DNA of 5,338 nt from an uncultured bacterium (GCA_937894665.1 CALAWF010000012.1:1-5338); one strand, 5' to 3'; numbered from the stretch's first letter, positions 1 to 5,096 are shown. Made by a program: numbers and translations. Notes: a model not told the origin generated them from the letters alone.

Positions 1-42
1 AGACGAGCTTCGCTCTTGCCAAAATCCGCAGTTCAGGATGAC
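1..42 (-). repeat. Dispersed repeat of the GTCATCCTGA type
   Basis: Read on the minus strand, this stretch begins GTCATCCTGA (positions 42-33) and runs into GC-richer sequence with GCGAAG-like wording. The same core occurs at 5170-5179, and a close variant (GTCATTCTGA) occurs twice at the right end of the window. Short elements of this wording are common intergenic repeats in many bacterial chromosomes. The copy is cut by the window edge, so its full extent is unknown. No coding function is apparent. Confidence 0.55.
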
Positions 43-50
43 AAATTTTT

Positions 51-90
51 CTTAGTGCCTCAGAGCCTTAATGTCTTAGAAGCTTTTGTA
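51..90. repeat. Degenerate octamer tandem repeat
   Basis: Five consecutive 8-base units can be laid end to end: CTTAGTGC (51-58), CTCAGAGC (59-66), CTTAATGT (67-74), CTTAGAAG (75-82) and a weak fifth, CTTTTGTA (83-90). The first four share the pattern C-T-T/C-A-G/A. This is the form of a short tandemly repeated repetitive sequence. It lies downstream of the portal stop codon in the direction of transcription. No convincing terminator hairpin was seen in it. Confidence 0.5.
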
Positions 91-105
91 ACGAACTTAT
101 TCTCC

Positions 106-126
106 TATTCCCTTGTTCCTTATTCC
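106..126. repeat. Heptamer tandem repeat abutting the portal stop
   Basis: Three 7-base units follow one another: TATTCCC (106-112), TTGTTCC (113-119) and TTATTCC (120-126). The array ends 2 bases before the portal stop codon (129-131). It resembles the heptamer short tandem repeats known from some cyanobacterial genomes, but three units are too few to argue lineage. Confidence 0.5.
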
Positions 127-128
127 CT

Positions 129-1796
129 TTAAAATTCCCCGATAGACTTGTCCTTGACATCCTGCAACAGAAAATTATTTGCATTTTCAATCCCATATTG
201 CTCAAGTGCGAATTTAAAACATTCAAGCCAATTAATTTTTGACGCCACATCCTCTACTTTTGCGAACGATTGAACAACTTCAAATAATTCCTTGAGTTTA
301 GATTTTCTTTCAAAAATCGCCTTTCTATCTCCATAACGGTAAATATAGTTTGCTCCTCGAACTTCATCATCAACATCAATAAAGTTTGTTGCACCGTTAT
401 CAAAAACAGGAATCCTTTCTTTTCCAAGTTTGAAATTTGAAATAATTTCTGCTGTTTTTTCAACCATTGGTACAATAACTTTTCTATTTATAGCTTCCAA
501 AATCATATTCAATCGTGCTTCTTGACCATTGACAGAATAATTGATTTCCGTTGCAGTTCTGTCGTAGGCTTGGACATTTCCTGACATATTTTTGAAAATT
601 CCGGTTGCACTTTCAATTGTAGATTTGAAATAATTTAAGAAATCCCAACCGGTCATAGCTTTGTCGAATGATAGCGGCGTTGGTGTTGTTGTCATTAGGG
701 CTGAATCATATTCAATAATTTTCCCTGGGCTGACATCTTGTTGCCCTTTGAAACATCCTTTTGGTGCTAAGTATGGAGGATTCATCATAAGCGAAAGTGC
801 ATCAAGTTGGTTATTCAAAATTGTAGAAGAAATGTTATTTAGAATAAGTGCAACTCGCAAAGGTGAAATTCCTCTCCCTGTATCCGGACATTCCAGAATA
901 TTTGCGTGAATAAACGGGTTAACTACAAAAGGGTTATCTTCGTATCTGATAATTACATGTCTTCCGGCAATAACAAGAAGTTTGTTTTTCAACACCTCCC
1001 CATTTGGTAAATTCACATCGCCCCAAAATTCCAATACCTCAATTTTTCTATCGGTATTTTTCGAATCGTTTTTATAAGTTTTTCCTGCCACCACTCCTTT
1101 CAATATTTCCAGTTTTTCAGAATTTAGCATATTATTTGATTTGTTTGTTTTGATTTCATCCATTGTTTGATAAGTTCTATAAATCTTTGAGCAACTATCC
1201 CAGTTATCAACTCCGTTTTTGTCAAAAACAAAATCTTCATAGTTGATAAATTTGACCTTCGCATTGTCATAAATAACCTTATCTTCAACCATAAAAGCAT
1301 CTTGAGTGCCTAAAGAAATTTGTTCTTCCACACTCAAAGGTCTTCTTACTTTTCTTGTTTTAGTTTCCCATCCGACAAACAACGTAACTTCACCTGTTTC
1401 AACTACAGAATCTACAATCTTTTCCATCTCGTCTTCAATTTTCATTGATTCAAAAGTATTCACAAGCATTGCTTTTTGACGATTTGCAAAAGTCTGCGTT
1501 TTGGCATCAACCCCCGCAACGTCAAACATTCCATCCGGATGAGAGTACAAATTTTGTACAATGTGAGATTTCAAAGTTTGAGCAAGTTCATAAATTTCCG
1601 GTAACTGAATTTTTGCATCCCAACCGTTTACTTTGGGAATGTCGGAATTATAAATTGCGTAACGGATTAAACGATTATCAGAAAGTTGTGAAGTTCTGTT
1701 TTGTTCGTAATAATCGTACTTTTCAATAACATTATTTATTAGAATTTGTTCATCAAGAAAATTCTGGTTTTTCAAATTTTTATTTTCATTTTTCAT
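129..1796 (-). CDS. Phage portal protein (head-tail connector, podovirus/P22-like)
   Basis: Encodes a 555-aa protein recognised as a tailed-phage portal, the dodecameric ring at one capsid vertex through which terminase pumps DNA. Residues about 60-145 form the N-terminal region (IYELAQTLKSHIVQNLY, then SVVETGEVTLFVGWE). Residues 250-300 give the wing-type strands, with NPFVVNPFIHANI before CPDTGRGISPLR (303-314). This leads to the long helical segment LNNISSTILNNQLDAL (319-334) and the NPPYLAPKG stretch (339-347). ESATGIFKNMSG (395-406) and RTATEI (413-418) match the tATg-type motif typical of portals. The length is normal. I chose the ATG at 1796 because AAGAGGT lies 7 bases upstream. An in-frame ATG at 1853 would overlap the upstream stop and add 19 residues of unlikely sequence. 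It is last in the terminase-small-subunit operon. No large terminase gene accompanies it. Confidence 0.9.
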   Translation of the reverse strand: MKNENKNLKNQNFLDEQILINNVIEKYDYYEQNRTSQLSDNRLIRYAIYNSDIPKVNGWDAKIQLPEIYELAQTLKSHIVQNLYSHPDGMFDVAGVDAKTQTFANRQKAMLVNTFESMKIEDEMEKIVDSVVETGEVTLFVGWETKTRKVRRPLSVEEQISLGTQDAFMVEDKVIYDNAKVKFINYEDFVFDKNGVDNWDSCSKIYRTYQTMDEIKTNKSNNMLNSEKLEILKGVVAGKTYKNDSKNTDRKIEVLEFWGDVNLPNGEVLKNKLLVIAGRHVIIRYEDNPFVVNPFIHANILECPDTGRGISPLRVALILNNISSTILNNQLDALSLMMNPPYLAPKGCFKGQQDVSPGKIIEYDSALMTTTPTPLSFDKAMTGWDFLNYFKSTIESATGIFKNMSGNVQAYDRTATEINYSVNGQEARLNMILEAINRKVIVPMVEKTAEIISNFKLGKERIPVFDNGATNFIDVDDEVRGANYIYRYGDRKAIFERKSKLKELFEVVQSFAKVEDVASKINWLECFKFALEQYGIENANNFLLQDVKDKSIGEF

Positions 1797-1803
1797 AAAT
1801 TTT

Positions 1804-1810
1804 ACCTCTT
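1804..1810 (-). promoter_or_regulatory. Ribosome-binding site fixing the portal start
   Basis: AAGAGGT on the minus strand sits 7 bases before the ATG at 1796. It decides between that start and the in-frame ATG at 1853. The 1853 ATG has only a weaker AAGG 8 bases upstream and overlaps the preceding stop codon. Confidence 0.7.
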
Positions 1811-1849
1811 TTTTAGTTTTTGTTGTGCAAATTAAGAATGCCCAAACTC

Positions 1850-2362
1850 TCATTCCCGATACCTTGCGTAAACATCTATGTCTTGTGGTTTCCCAAAACG
1901 CAAAGTTTCAGATTCCAATGTCGTTTCGTATTTAAAACCGGAGGTTTTAAGTAATGTTGAAGTCCTAAAATTATCAGGAAAAACAAGTGCTTTAATTTTA
2001 TAAACCCCCAGTTCTTCAAAACACTTTTTCAAAAAAATATTTGCACTATATCGAGAAAAACTTCCCCAAGCCTTTTTATCCAAACAGGTTAAAAGTTCAA
2101 CGCTGTAGAGTTGGTTTTCATCTCCGCAAGGATTTTCCAAAGCTACAAATCCCATAAATTCATCCTCTTCATTCAAAACAACCCAAAAGAAAGGGAAAGA
2201 TTGTTCCAAATAGAATAAAATATTTTCATTGAATTTTGCAAAATCATCTTGGAGGTATTTTGCGTATTGGTTGTAACATCTTTGAATATCAGGGATATAG
2301 TGCAAATTAGAGAATTGGTTTAGAGAAGGCTTATATAAAACTTGCACAAATTTGCAAAACAT
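1850..2362 (-). CDS. GNAT-fold acetyltransferase-like protein in the packaging operon
   Basis: A 170-aa protein whose C-terminal two thirds follow the GNAT N-acetyltransferase plan. PFFWVVLNEEDEFMGFVAL (57-75) gives a strand pair. LYSVELLTCLD (85-95) gives the central strand. AWGSFSRYSANIFLKKCFEELGV (98-120) is the loop and helix that normally hold acetyl-CoA. YKIKALVFPDNFRTSTLLKTSGFKYE (121-146) contains the usual N-x-x-(S/T)-x-x-L-L-x-x-x-GF signature. The pyrophosphate-binding Q/R-x-x-G-x-G/A loop is degenerate: only G100 remains and F102 stands where the second glycine is expected, so activity is uncertain. The ribosome-binding site AAGGGG (2369-2374) lies inside the end of the upstream gene, only 3 bases separate the two genes, and coupling is likely. 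GNAT-like genes do occur among phage structural genes, but the substrate is unknown. It could modify a virion or host protein, or be a structural protein using the fold. Confidence 0.7.
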   Translation of the reverse strand: MFCKFVQVLYKPSLNQFSNLHYIPDIQRCYNQYAKYLQDDFAKFNENILFYLEQSFPFFWVVLNEEDEFMGFVALENPCGDENQLYSVELLTCLDKKAWGSFSRYSANIFLKKCFEELGVYKIKALVFPDNFRTSTLLKTSGFKYETTLESETLRFGKPQDIDVYARYRE

Positions 2363-2365
2363 AAA

Positions 2366-2713
2366 CTACCCCTTGTACTTATAGAATTTTATATACATAT
2401 CACCTGCAACAAAAGAATCGACCTTTTTTGTTAAGAAATTATCTCGAACAATTTCTTGTGAGCCGAGAAATCCCTCTGCTTGTATTCCATTTATATAAGA
2501 TTTTGTCTTACTGGTTTTATTTATCACAGAATACAAGGTGTTTTTGGAAAATAATTTGCCTTTTGGTACGGATTTAAAATCCTCTGTGCACATAGATTGT
2601 GAACCGGAATTTTCAAGTTCTTTTTCAAAATCTTGTTCCGTTTTTCTGTTCACAAAATTGTCATACTCTTCATCGTTCAATAGAATTTTTTCAATTTCTT
2701 TATCTTCATTCAT
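2366..2713 (-). CDS. Hypothetical protein with acidic N-terminus, between terminase small subunit and GNAT gene
   Basis: A 115-aa protein I do not recognise. Residues 1-45 are strongly acidic and probably flexible (MNEDKEIEKILLNDEEYDNF). Residues about 50-115 look like a compact mixed alpha/beta domain rich in lysine and aromatic residues, with SYINGIQAEGFLG (72-84), a helix-like stretch EIVRDNF (87-93) and a final strand DMYIKFYKY (105-113). No signal peptide, membrane segment or metal motif is visible. The start is well supported: AAGAGGA at 2721-2727 lies 7 bases upstream and overlaps the stop of the terminase gene. The position suggests a packaging or head-assembly accessory role, but nothing in the sequence proves it. 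Confidence 0.75.
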   Translation of the reverse strand: MNEDKEIEKILLNDEEYDNFVNRKTEQDFEKELENSGSQSMCTEDFKSVPKGKLFSKNTLYSVINKTSKTKSYINGIQAEGFLGSQEIVRDNFLTKKVDSFVAGDMYIKFYKYKG

Positions 2714-2725
2714 AAAAATTTCCTC

Positions 2726-3157
2726 TTAAATTTTTTTATCATCTAAATTTGATATAGTAATAATTTTGGCTTCTTTGTAAGCCTCTGGGTTCGTGGAAGA
2801 AAATCCCAAATATTTGCACAAGCTCTCTAACGCTTTTAGACCGGCAGAAGAATCACGGAGTTTTCTTTTTCCCGTAAAATTTCCGTCTTTATCTAAAATA
2901 TCTTCTTCTTCCAATGAAAATTGAGCAATTTGCAAAAGTTTTTGGATTACATAACCTTTGGGAACATTCAAAGCATCAATTTGTTTGTTCAATTGATACT
3001 TGATTTCTCGGATAATATAATCTTTGGATAATAGTTCTTGTGCAAACTCTTTAGGATTTTCTACAACAAAACCTGCTTTCTTAACAGATTTTTCACCATC
3101 AAGAGTTTTGATATATTCAGTTACAAACTGTTTTTGCATAAAGTTAAATTGTTTCAT
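2726..3157 (-). CDS. Phage terminase small subunit (Terminase_2-like)
   Basis: A 143-aa protein matching the small terminase subunit, the DNA-recognition partner of the packaging motor. The N-terminal helix-turn-helix region has the family wording: MQKQFVTEYIKTLDGEKSV (7-25), KKAGF (26-30), then a helix ending in ELLSKDYIIREI (41-52), comparable to the usual 'Q-x-x-F-V-x-E-Y ... A-G ... L-L-x-x-x-x-V-x-x-x-I'. The middle (53-100) is helical with a charged loop. The C-terminal SSAGLKALESLCKYLGF (103-119) matches the conserved end of the oligomerisation part. Length is typical. The ATG at 3157 has only a weak ribosome-binding site, but the next ATG (M7) has none and would cut the first helix. 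It opens the operon that ends with the portal. The large subunit, normally next door, is missing; the following gene is an unknown 115-aa protein. Confidence 0.82.
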   Translation of the reverse strand: MKQFNFMQKQFVTEYIKTLDGEKSVKKAGFVVENPKEFAQELLSKDYIIREIKYQLNKQIDALNVPKGYVIQKLLQIAQFSLEEEDILDKDGNFTGKRKLRDSSAGLKALESLCKYLGFSSTNPEAYKEAKIITISNLDDKKI

Positions 3158-3180
3158 ATCTTTACATTTCTTATTATAAT

Positions 3181-3209
3181 TTGTGTTTTTACTAAATAGT
3201 TAGTATAAT
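3181..3209 (+). promoter_or_regulatory. Candidate plus-strand promoter facing the adaptor gene
   Basis: TTGTGT (3181-3186), a 17-base spacer and a perfect TATAAT (3204-3209) read on the plus strand, opposite to every gene in the window. The -35 matches consensus at only 3 of 6 positions. Expected start is about 3216. Support comes from the intrinsic terminator about 65 bases downstream on the same strand. AT-rich DNA throws up TATAAT by chance, so this is tentative. Confidence 0.4.
3202..3207 (-). promoter_or_regulatory. Possible -10 box for the terminase-portal operon
   Basis: TATACT on the minus strand is a 5/6 match to the -10 consensus. It would start transcription near 3195, giving a leader of about 40 bases before the terminase small-subunit ATG. 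No good -35 is visible at 16-18 bases, so the call rests on position and the -10 alone. It overlaps a TATAAT on the opposite strand, which would make the site bidirectional. Confidence 0.35.
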
Positions 3210-3215
3210 GTACAT

Positions 3216-3281
3216 GCTATTTATATTTCGGCTAGTGTAAATCTTAACAGGGGGGAATGAAAAGGACTTCCTGTTTTTTTT
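3216..3281 (+). ncRNA. Candidate small plus-strand RNA
   Basis: The stretch between the plus-strand promoter-like site and the plus-strand terminator would make a transcript of about 65 nt, antisense in direction to both flanking operons. It contains no credible protein gene. The 3' part folds as a 9-bp stem ending in a U-run. The transcript would end 3 bases before the adaptor stop codon, so read-through would be antisense to the 3' end of adaptor mRNA. No known RNA family was recognised. This is inferred from signals only. Confidence 0.3.
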
Positions 3282-3300
3282 GTCTATTCTTGCCGAAATA
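3224..3300. repeat. 9-bp perfect inverted repeat enclosing the hairpin
   Basis: TATTTCGGC (3224-3232) is the exact reverse complement of GCCGAAATA (3292-3300). Between the arms lies the smaller hairpin 3246-3275, so the 77-bp unit could fold as a nested structure on either strand. The right arm lies within the last codons of the adaptor gene. No target-site duplication was seen at the edges. Confidence 0.55.
3246..3281 (+). terminator. Intrinsic terminator, plus strand
   Basis: AACAGGGGG (3246-3254) pairs with CTTCCTGTT (3267-3275) as a 9-bp stem including two G-U pairs, with a 12-base loop (3255-3266). The run of eight T ends at 3281. On the minus strand the two G-U pairs become C-A mismatches and the following sequence is not T-rich, so the structure works as a terminator mainly for plus-strand RNA. 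It could give weak protection at the end of the adaptor operon. Confidence 0.6.
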
Positions 3301-3922
3301 GTTTTACAATCGGGGCTTCTTGAGAATAAGCCGATGTCTTTGATTTTAAGTTCAATAGAGCATCTTTATACATATTTGCCCAGTAGGCGAATTTTATGTA
3401 CTGCGGATTTGCTTTAATTCTCATACAAGTTCCATAGACCAAGACTTGTTCTGCAAATGGCATGGGAATGAGTGATTCATCCTCGGGATTTTCAAAGTCG
3501 GTTTTTTCTTTATCGGATGATTTTACACTGTTGTTTGTGTAATAAATTACATCGCATTCTATATCTTTTTCTGATGGAGGAAATAACAATTTGTTTTGAT
3601 AAGCCGAATAAGTTCCACGTGGGGCATTACCCGTCAAAAACGGCTCAATATTTGAGTAGAAACGATATTTACCGTTTTCAGATAAAATATACAAAATTCT
3701 TCCTTTAATTGGATTTTCAATTTCTGTTGTATTTGCAGGAATTGTCAATTTTGCTTTTCGCAAAAGAAATTGCCAATTTTCGATTGCACAAATTTCTTTA
3801 TTTATAAGATTCAGGATTGAAATAATCCTTTTGTGGTCTTGCTTTACGAGTTCAGAAAAACTGTTTACTTGTTTGTAATTCAGCTCTAGCAAGCATTTAT
3901 TTATTAGTTCTAAAAAATTCAT
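3284..3922 (-). CDS. Head-to-tail adaptor protein (P22 gp4 / gp6-like connector family)
   Basis: A 212-aa protein resembling the adaptor that docks beneath the portal ring in podoviruses and extends the DNA channel. The N-terminus MNFLELINKCLLELNY (1-16), followed by KRIISILNLINKEICAIENW (31-50), is the typical opening helical pair. KAKLTIPANTTEIENP (56-71) and RILYILSENGKYRFYS (75-90) read as beta strands. IPMPFAEQVLVYGTCMRIKA (152-171) and FAYWANMYKDALLNLKSK (178-195) match the usual C-terminal helices. The start at 3922 has AAGGAG (3928-3933) 5 bases upstream. An in-frame ATG at 4051 would add 43 residues translated from a REP-like repeat and is rejected. It follows the scaffold-like gene after a 137-bp gap. 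P22 gp4 also has a reported muralytic activity, but no such site is evident here. The family call is by pattern, not by alignment. Confidence 0.72.
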   Translation of the reverse strand: MNFLELINKCLLELNYKQVNSFSELVKQDHKRIISILNLINKEICAIENWQFLLRKAKLTIPANTTEIENPIKGRILYILSENGKYRFYSNIEPFLTGNAPRGTYSAYQNKLLFPPSEKDIECDVIYYTNNSVKSSDKEKTDFENPEDESLIPMPFAEQVLVYGTCMRIKANPQYIKFAYWANMYKDALLNLKSKTSAYSQEAPIVKLFRQE

Positions 3923-3927
3923 TTTTT

Positions 3928-3933
3928 CTCCTT
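3928..3933 (-). promoter_or_regulatory. Ribosome-binding site fixing the adaptor start
   Basis: AAGGAG on the minus strand lies 5 bases before the ATG at 3922. It rules in this start over the upstream in-frame ATG at 4051, whose extra coding sequence is repeat DNA. Confidence 0.75.
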
Positions 3934-3957
3934 TTTGATTAGGTGAGGAATAGTTAT

Positions 3958-4010
3958 GTAGGGTGGGCTTACTAGCCCACCGAAAATTTTGTTCGGATTT
4001 ACTAATCCGA
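3958..4010 (+). repeat. REP-like hairpin pair with TACT loops
   Basis: GTAG (3958-3961) is followed directly by an 8-bp perfect stem, GGTGGGCT (3962-3969) with AGCCCACC (3974-3981), closed by the loop TACT. Twelve bases... of AT-rich spacer later (3982-3992) comes a second stem, TCGGATT (3993-3999) with AATCCGA (4004-4010), again with loop TACT. GTAG followed by a palindrome is the hallmark of REP elements mobilised by REP-associated tyrosine transposases (RAYT). The pair therefore resembles a small BIME. It lies in the 137-bp gap between the scaffold-like and adaptor genes and would be transcribed with the operon. No transposase gene is in the window. Confidence 0.65.
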
Positions 4011-4059
4011 CACGCAATTCCTTCCCGTACCTCCCAATCCCGAATTTGCAAAAAAATGA

Positions 4060-4713
4060 TTACTTAATTAGACCTTGTTTTACTTGATCCATAATAAGTT
4101 TTTCATTTTTCGCAAATTCATCAACTGTCATTCTGCCTATATCTTCACGTGTGAAAATCCTTCCGGTTGTAGCATCTTTTGAAGCATTTTGAGCATAAGA
4201 AGTCAATTTGCTTTTTGCTATTGCGTTCTCATCATTCAATGATTTTTCATGTGCAGATTGCTTCAAATAACCGTCAATTGCAGAAGTTTCCAGTCCTTCC
4301 ACAATTTGAGCTATTTTCGAAATTTCATCCTTATCCATGTTCAAATCCTTGATATAATCCAAAACAGTTCCTCTTGCTCCTTTTTTGAAAAAGTCCGGAT
4401 GTTCTTGAATAAACATTTCCATCGGGTTTTCAGGAGTTTGAGGCGGAAGATTTTGAGCAGTTGCGTTTTGCATAGGAACAGAGTTTTTACACATGTTAAT
4501 TTCGTTAAATTTTCTAGCCAACTGAGTCATTAAATATTGTCCTTGACTTGTACTGATAGTTCCTTGTTGCATAAGTAACTGCACTCGTTGAGCATCACAT
4601 TTCAACGCATCTTCCAATTGATTGATTACATCGGTATAATCCAAAGAAGGATTTGCACCTTGATAAGAGGCAGGTGATGAAATTCCGATTTGATTATTAT
4701 TTTGGTTTTGCAT
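4060..4713 (-). CDS. Probable phage scaffold-like / head-morphogenesis protein
   Basis: A 217-aa protein with no transmembrane segment. The N-terminus is rich in Gln and Asn (1-20). Residues 24-75 form a helical region (DVINQLEDALKCDAQRVQLL, then LMTQLARKFNEIN). A Gln/Pro linker (80-98) leads to FIQEHPDFFKKGARGTVLDY (101-120) and a helix through 150. The C-terminus TGRIFTREDIGRMTVDEFAK (183-202), followed by a charged helix ending QGLIK, resembles the short terminal motif of phage scaffolding-type proteins, where a C-terminal helix contacts the coat protein. That similarity is from memory of sequence style and is not decisive. AAGGAG (4723-4728) lies 9 bases before the ATG, inside the end of the upstream gene, and only 4 bases separate the two. 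The absence of a capsid gene beside it is odd. Alternatives are an internal virion or minor structural protein. Confidence 0.45.
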   Translation of the reverse strand: MQNQNNNQIGISSPASYQGANPSLDYTDVINQLEDALKCDAQRVQLLMQQGTISTSQGQYLMTQLARKFNEINMCKNSVPMQNATAQNLPPQTPENPMEMFIQEHPDFFKKGARGTVLDYIKDLNMDKDEISKIAQIVEGLETSAIDGYLKQSAHEKSLNDENAIAKSKLTSYAQNASKDATTGRIFTREDIGRMTVDEFAKNEKLIMDQVKQGLIK

Positions 4714-4717
4714 AAAT

Positions 4718-4966
4718 TTATTCTCCTTGTGTTGTTTGTAATGAGTTAATATATTTCACTGCAAGTTCAATAGCGTCATCTATGAAACTTGATAGAAAAA
4801 CAGAAACAAGCATTTTCATAATTTTCGGTAGCGGTAAATTTTTGGCAACATAATCTATTGCAAGTTTTTTCTTTTGTTGCCCGTTTCCGGAACCAAGTTC
4901 CTGCTCGGCTTTAAGAACAGCATTTTTAGCAAGTTCTTTTATTAAATTCTTTATATTTTTGAACAT
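4718..4966 (-). CDS. Small holin-like protein (LLH-type C-terminal pattern)
   Basis: An 82-aa protein. AVLKAEQELGSGNGQQKKKL (16-35), then AIDY (36-39) and FIDDAIELAVKYINSL (61-76), follows the pattern of the C-terminal part of LLH-family phage holins (AV-x-x-x-EQ, Gly-rich turn, KK, final Ile-Glu-x-A-V helix). The N-terminal membrane helix usual in that family is not present: the protein starts with a lysine-rich amphipathic stretch. The only hydrophobic region is IMKMLVSVFLSSFI (49-62), which might cross or touch the membrane. Holins make membrane lesions for lysis, but here the role is uncertain. AAGGAG (4971-4976) lies 4 bases upstream of the ATG. It heads the operon, which is unusual for a lysis gene. 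It could instead be a small structural or membrane-associated protein. Confidence 0.5.
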   Translation of the reverse strand: MFKNIKNLIKELAKNAVLKAEQELGSGNGQQKKKLAIDYVAKNLPLPKIMKMLVSVFLSSFIDDAIELAVKYINSLQTTQGE

Positions 4967-5000
4967 TTTTCTCCTTTTTATTTTCTTGAAGGTTTGGGAT

Positions 5001-5024
5001 GTCGGCTTAGTAAAGCCGACCTAC
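5001..5024 (-). repeat. REP-like hairpin with TACT loop, minus orientation
   Basis: Read on the minus strand: GTAG (5024-5021), then GTCGGCTT and AAGCCGAC forming a perfect 8-bp stem around the loop TACT. It has the same GTAG-stem-loop layout as 3958-3981 but a different stem sequence, so it belongs to the same element type. It lies 35 bases upstream of the holin-like gene and its hairpin would form in that leader RNA. Confidence 0.65.
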
Positions 5025-5046
5025 ATTACTTTGCCCTCCGACACCA

Positions 5047-5060
5047 CGTCATTCTGAGGG
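5047..5060 (+). repeat. Direct repeat copy 1, CGTCATTCTGAGGG
   Basis: This 14-base sequence recurs exactly at 5321-5334 in the same orientation, and its GTCATTCTGA core is one base different from the inverted copies at 33-42 and 5170-5179. It is the typical start of a widespread bacterial intergenic repeat family. Confidence 0.6.
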
Positions 5061-5068
5061 ATAAACCG

Positions 5069-5090
5069 TAGAGGATGCCATAATCCTCTA
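5069..5090. repeat. Perfect 8-bp hairpin TAGAGGAT/ATCCTCTA
   Basis: TAGAGGAT (5069-5076) and ATCCTCTA (5083-5090) pair fully around a 6-base loop. No T-run follows on either strand, so it is not a terminator. It is part of the repeat patchwork. Confidence 0.55.
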
Positions 5091-5096
5091 ACTTCT

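Noticed and set aside
661..909. 82-codon plus-strand frame
   Set aside because: It lies wholly inside the well-supported portal gene on the other strand and has no recognisable domain or ribosome-binding site.
1445..1729. 94-codon plus-strand frame
   Set aside because: Shadow of the portal gene on the opposite strand.
3173..3178. Minus-strand TATAAT just before the terminase small-subunit gene
   Set aside because: It would start RNA about 9 bases from the ATG with no -35; too close to be a likely promoter.
3257..3301. 14-codon plus-strand frame after GGGGGG (MKRTSCFFCLFLPK)
   Set aside because: It crosses the terminator stem and T-run, so it could not be completed if termination works, and the G-run is better explained as the hairpin arm.
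3923..4051. 43-residue N-terminal extension of the adaptor
   Set aside because: It is a translation across the REP-like hairpin pair; the ATG at 3922 has a strong Shine-Dalgarno and begins the family-like sequence.
4249..4533. 94-codon plus-strand frame
   Set aside because: Antisense shadow of the scaffold-like gene, with low-complexity Ser/Phe/Cys composition typical of reversed coding sequence.
5001..5024. Hairpin as a terminator for an upstream gene
   Set aside because: No T-run follows the stem on either strand; the GTAG-stem-TACT layout fits a REP-like element better.
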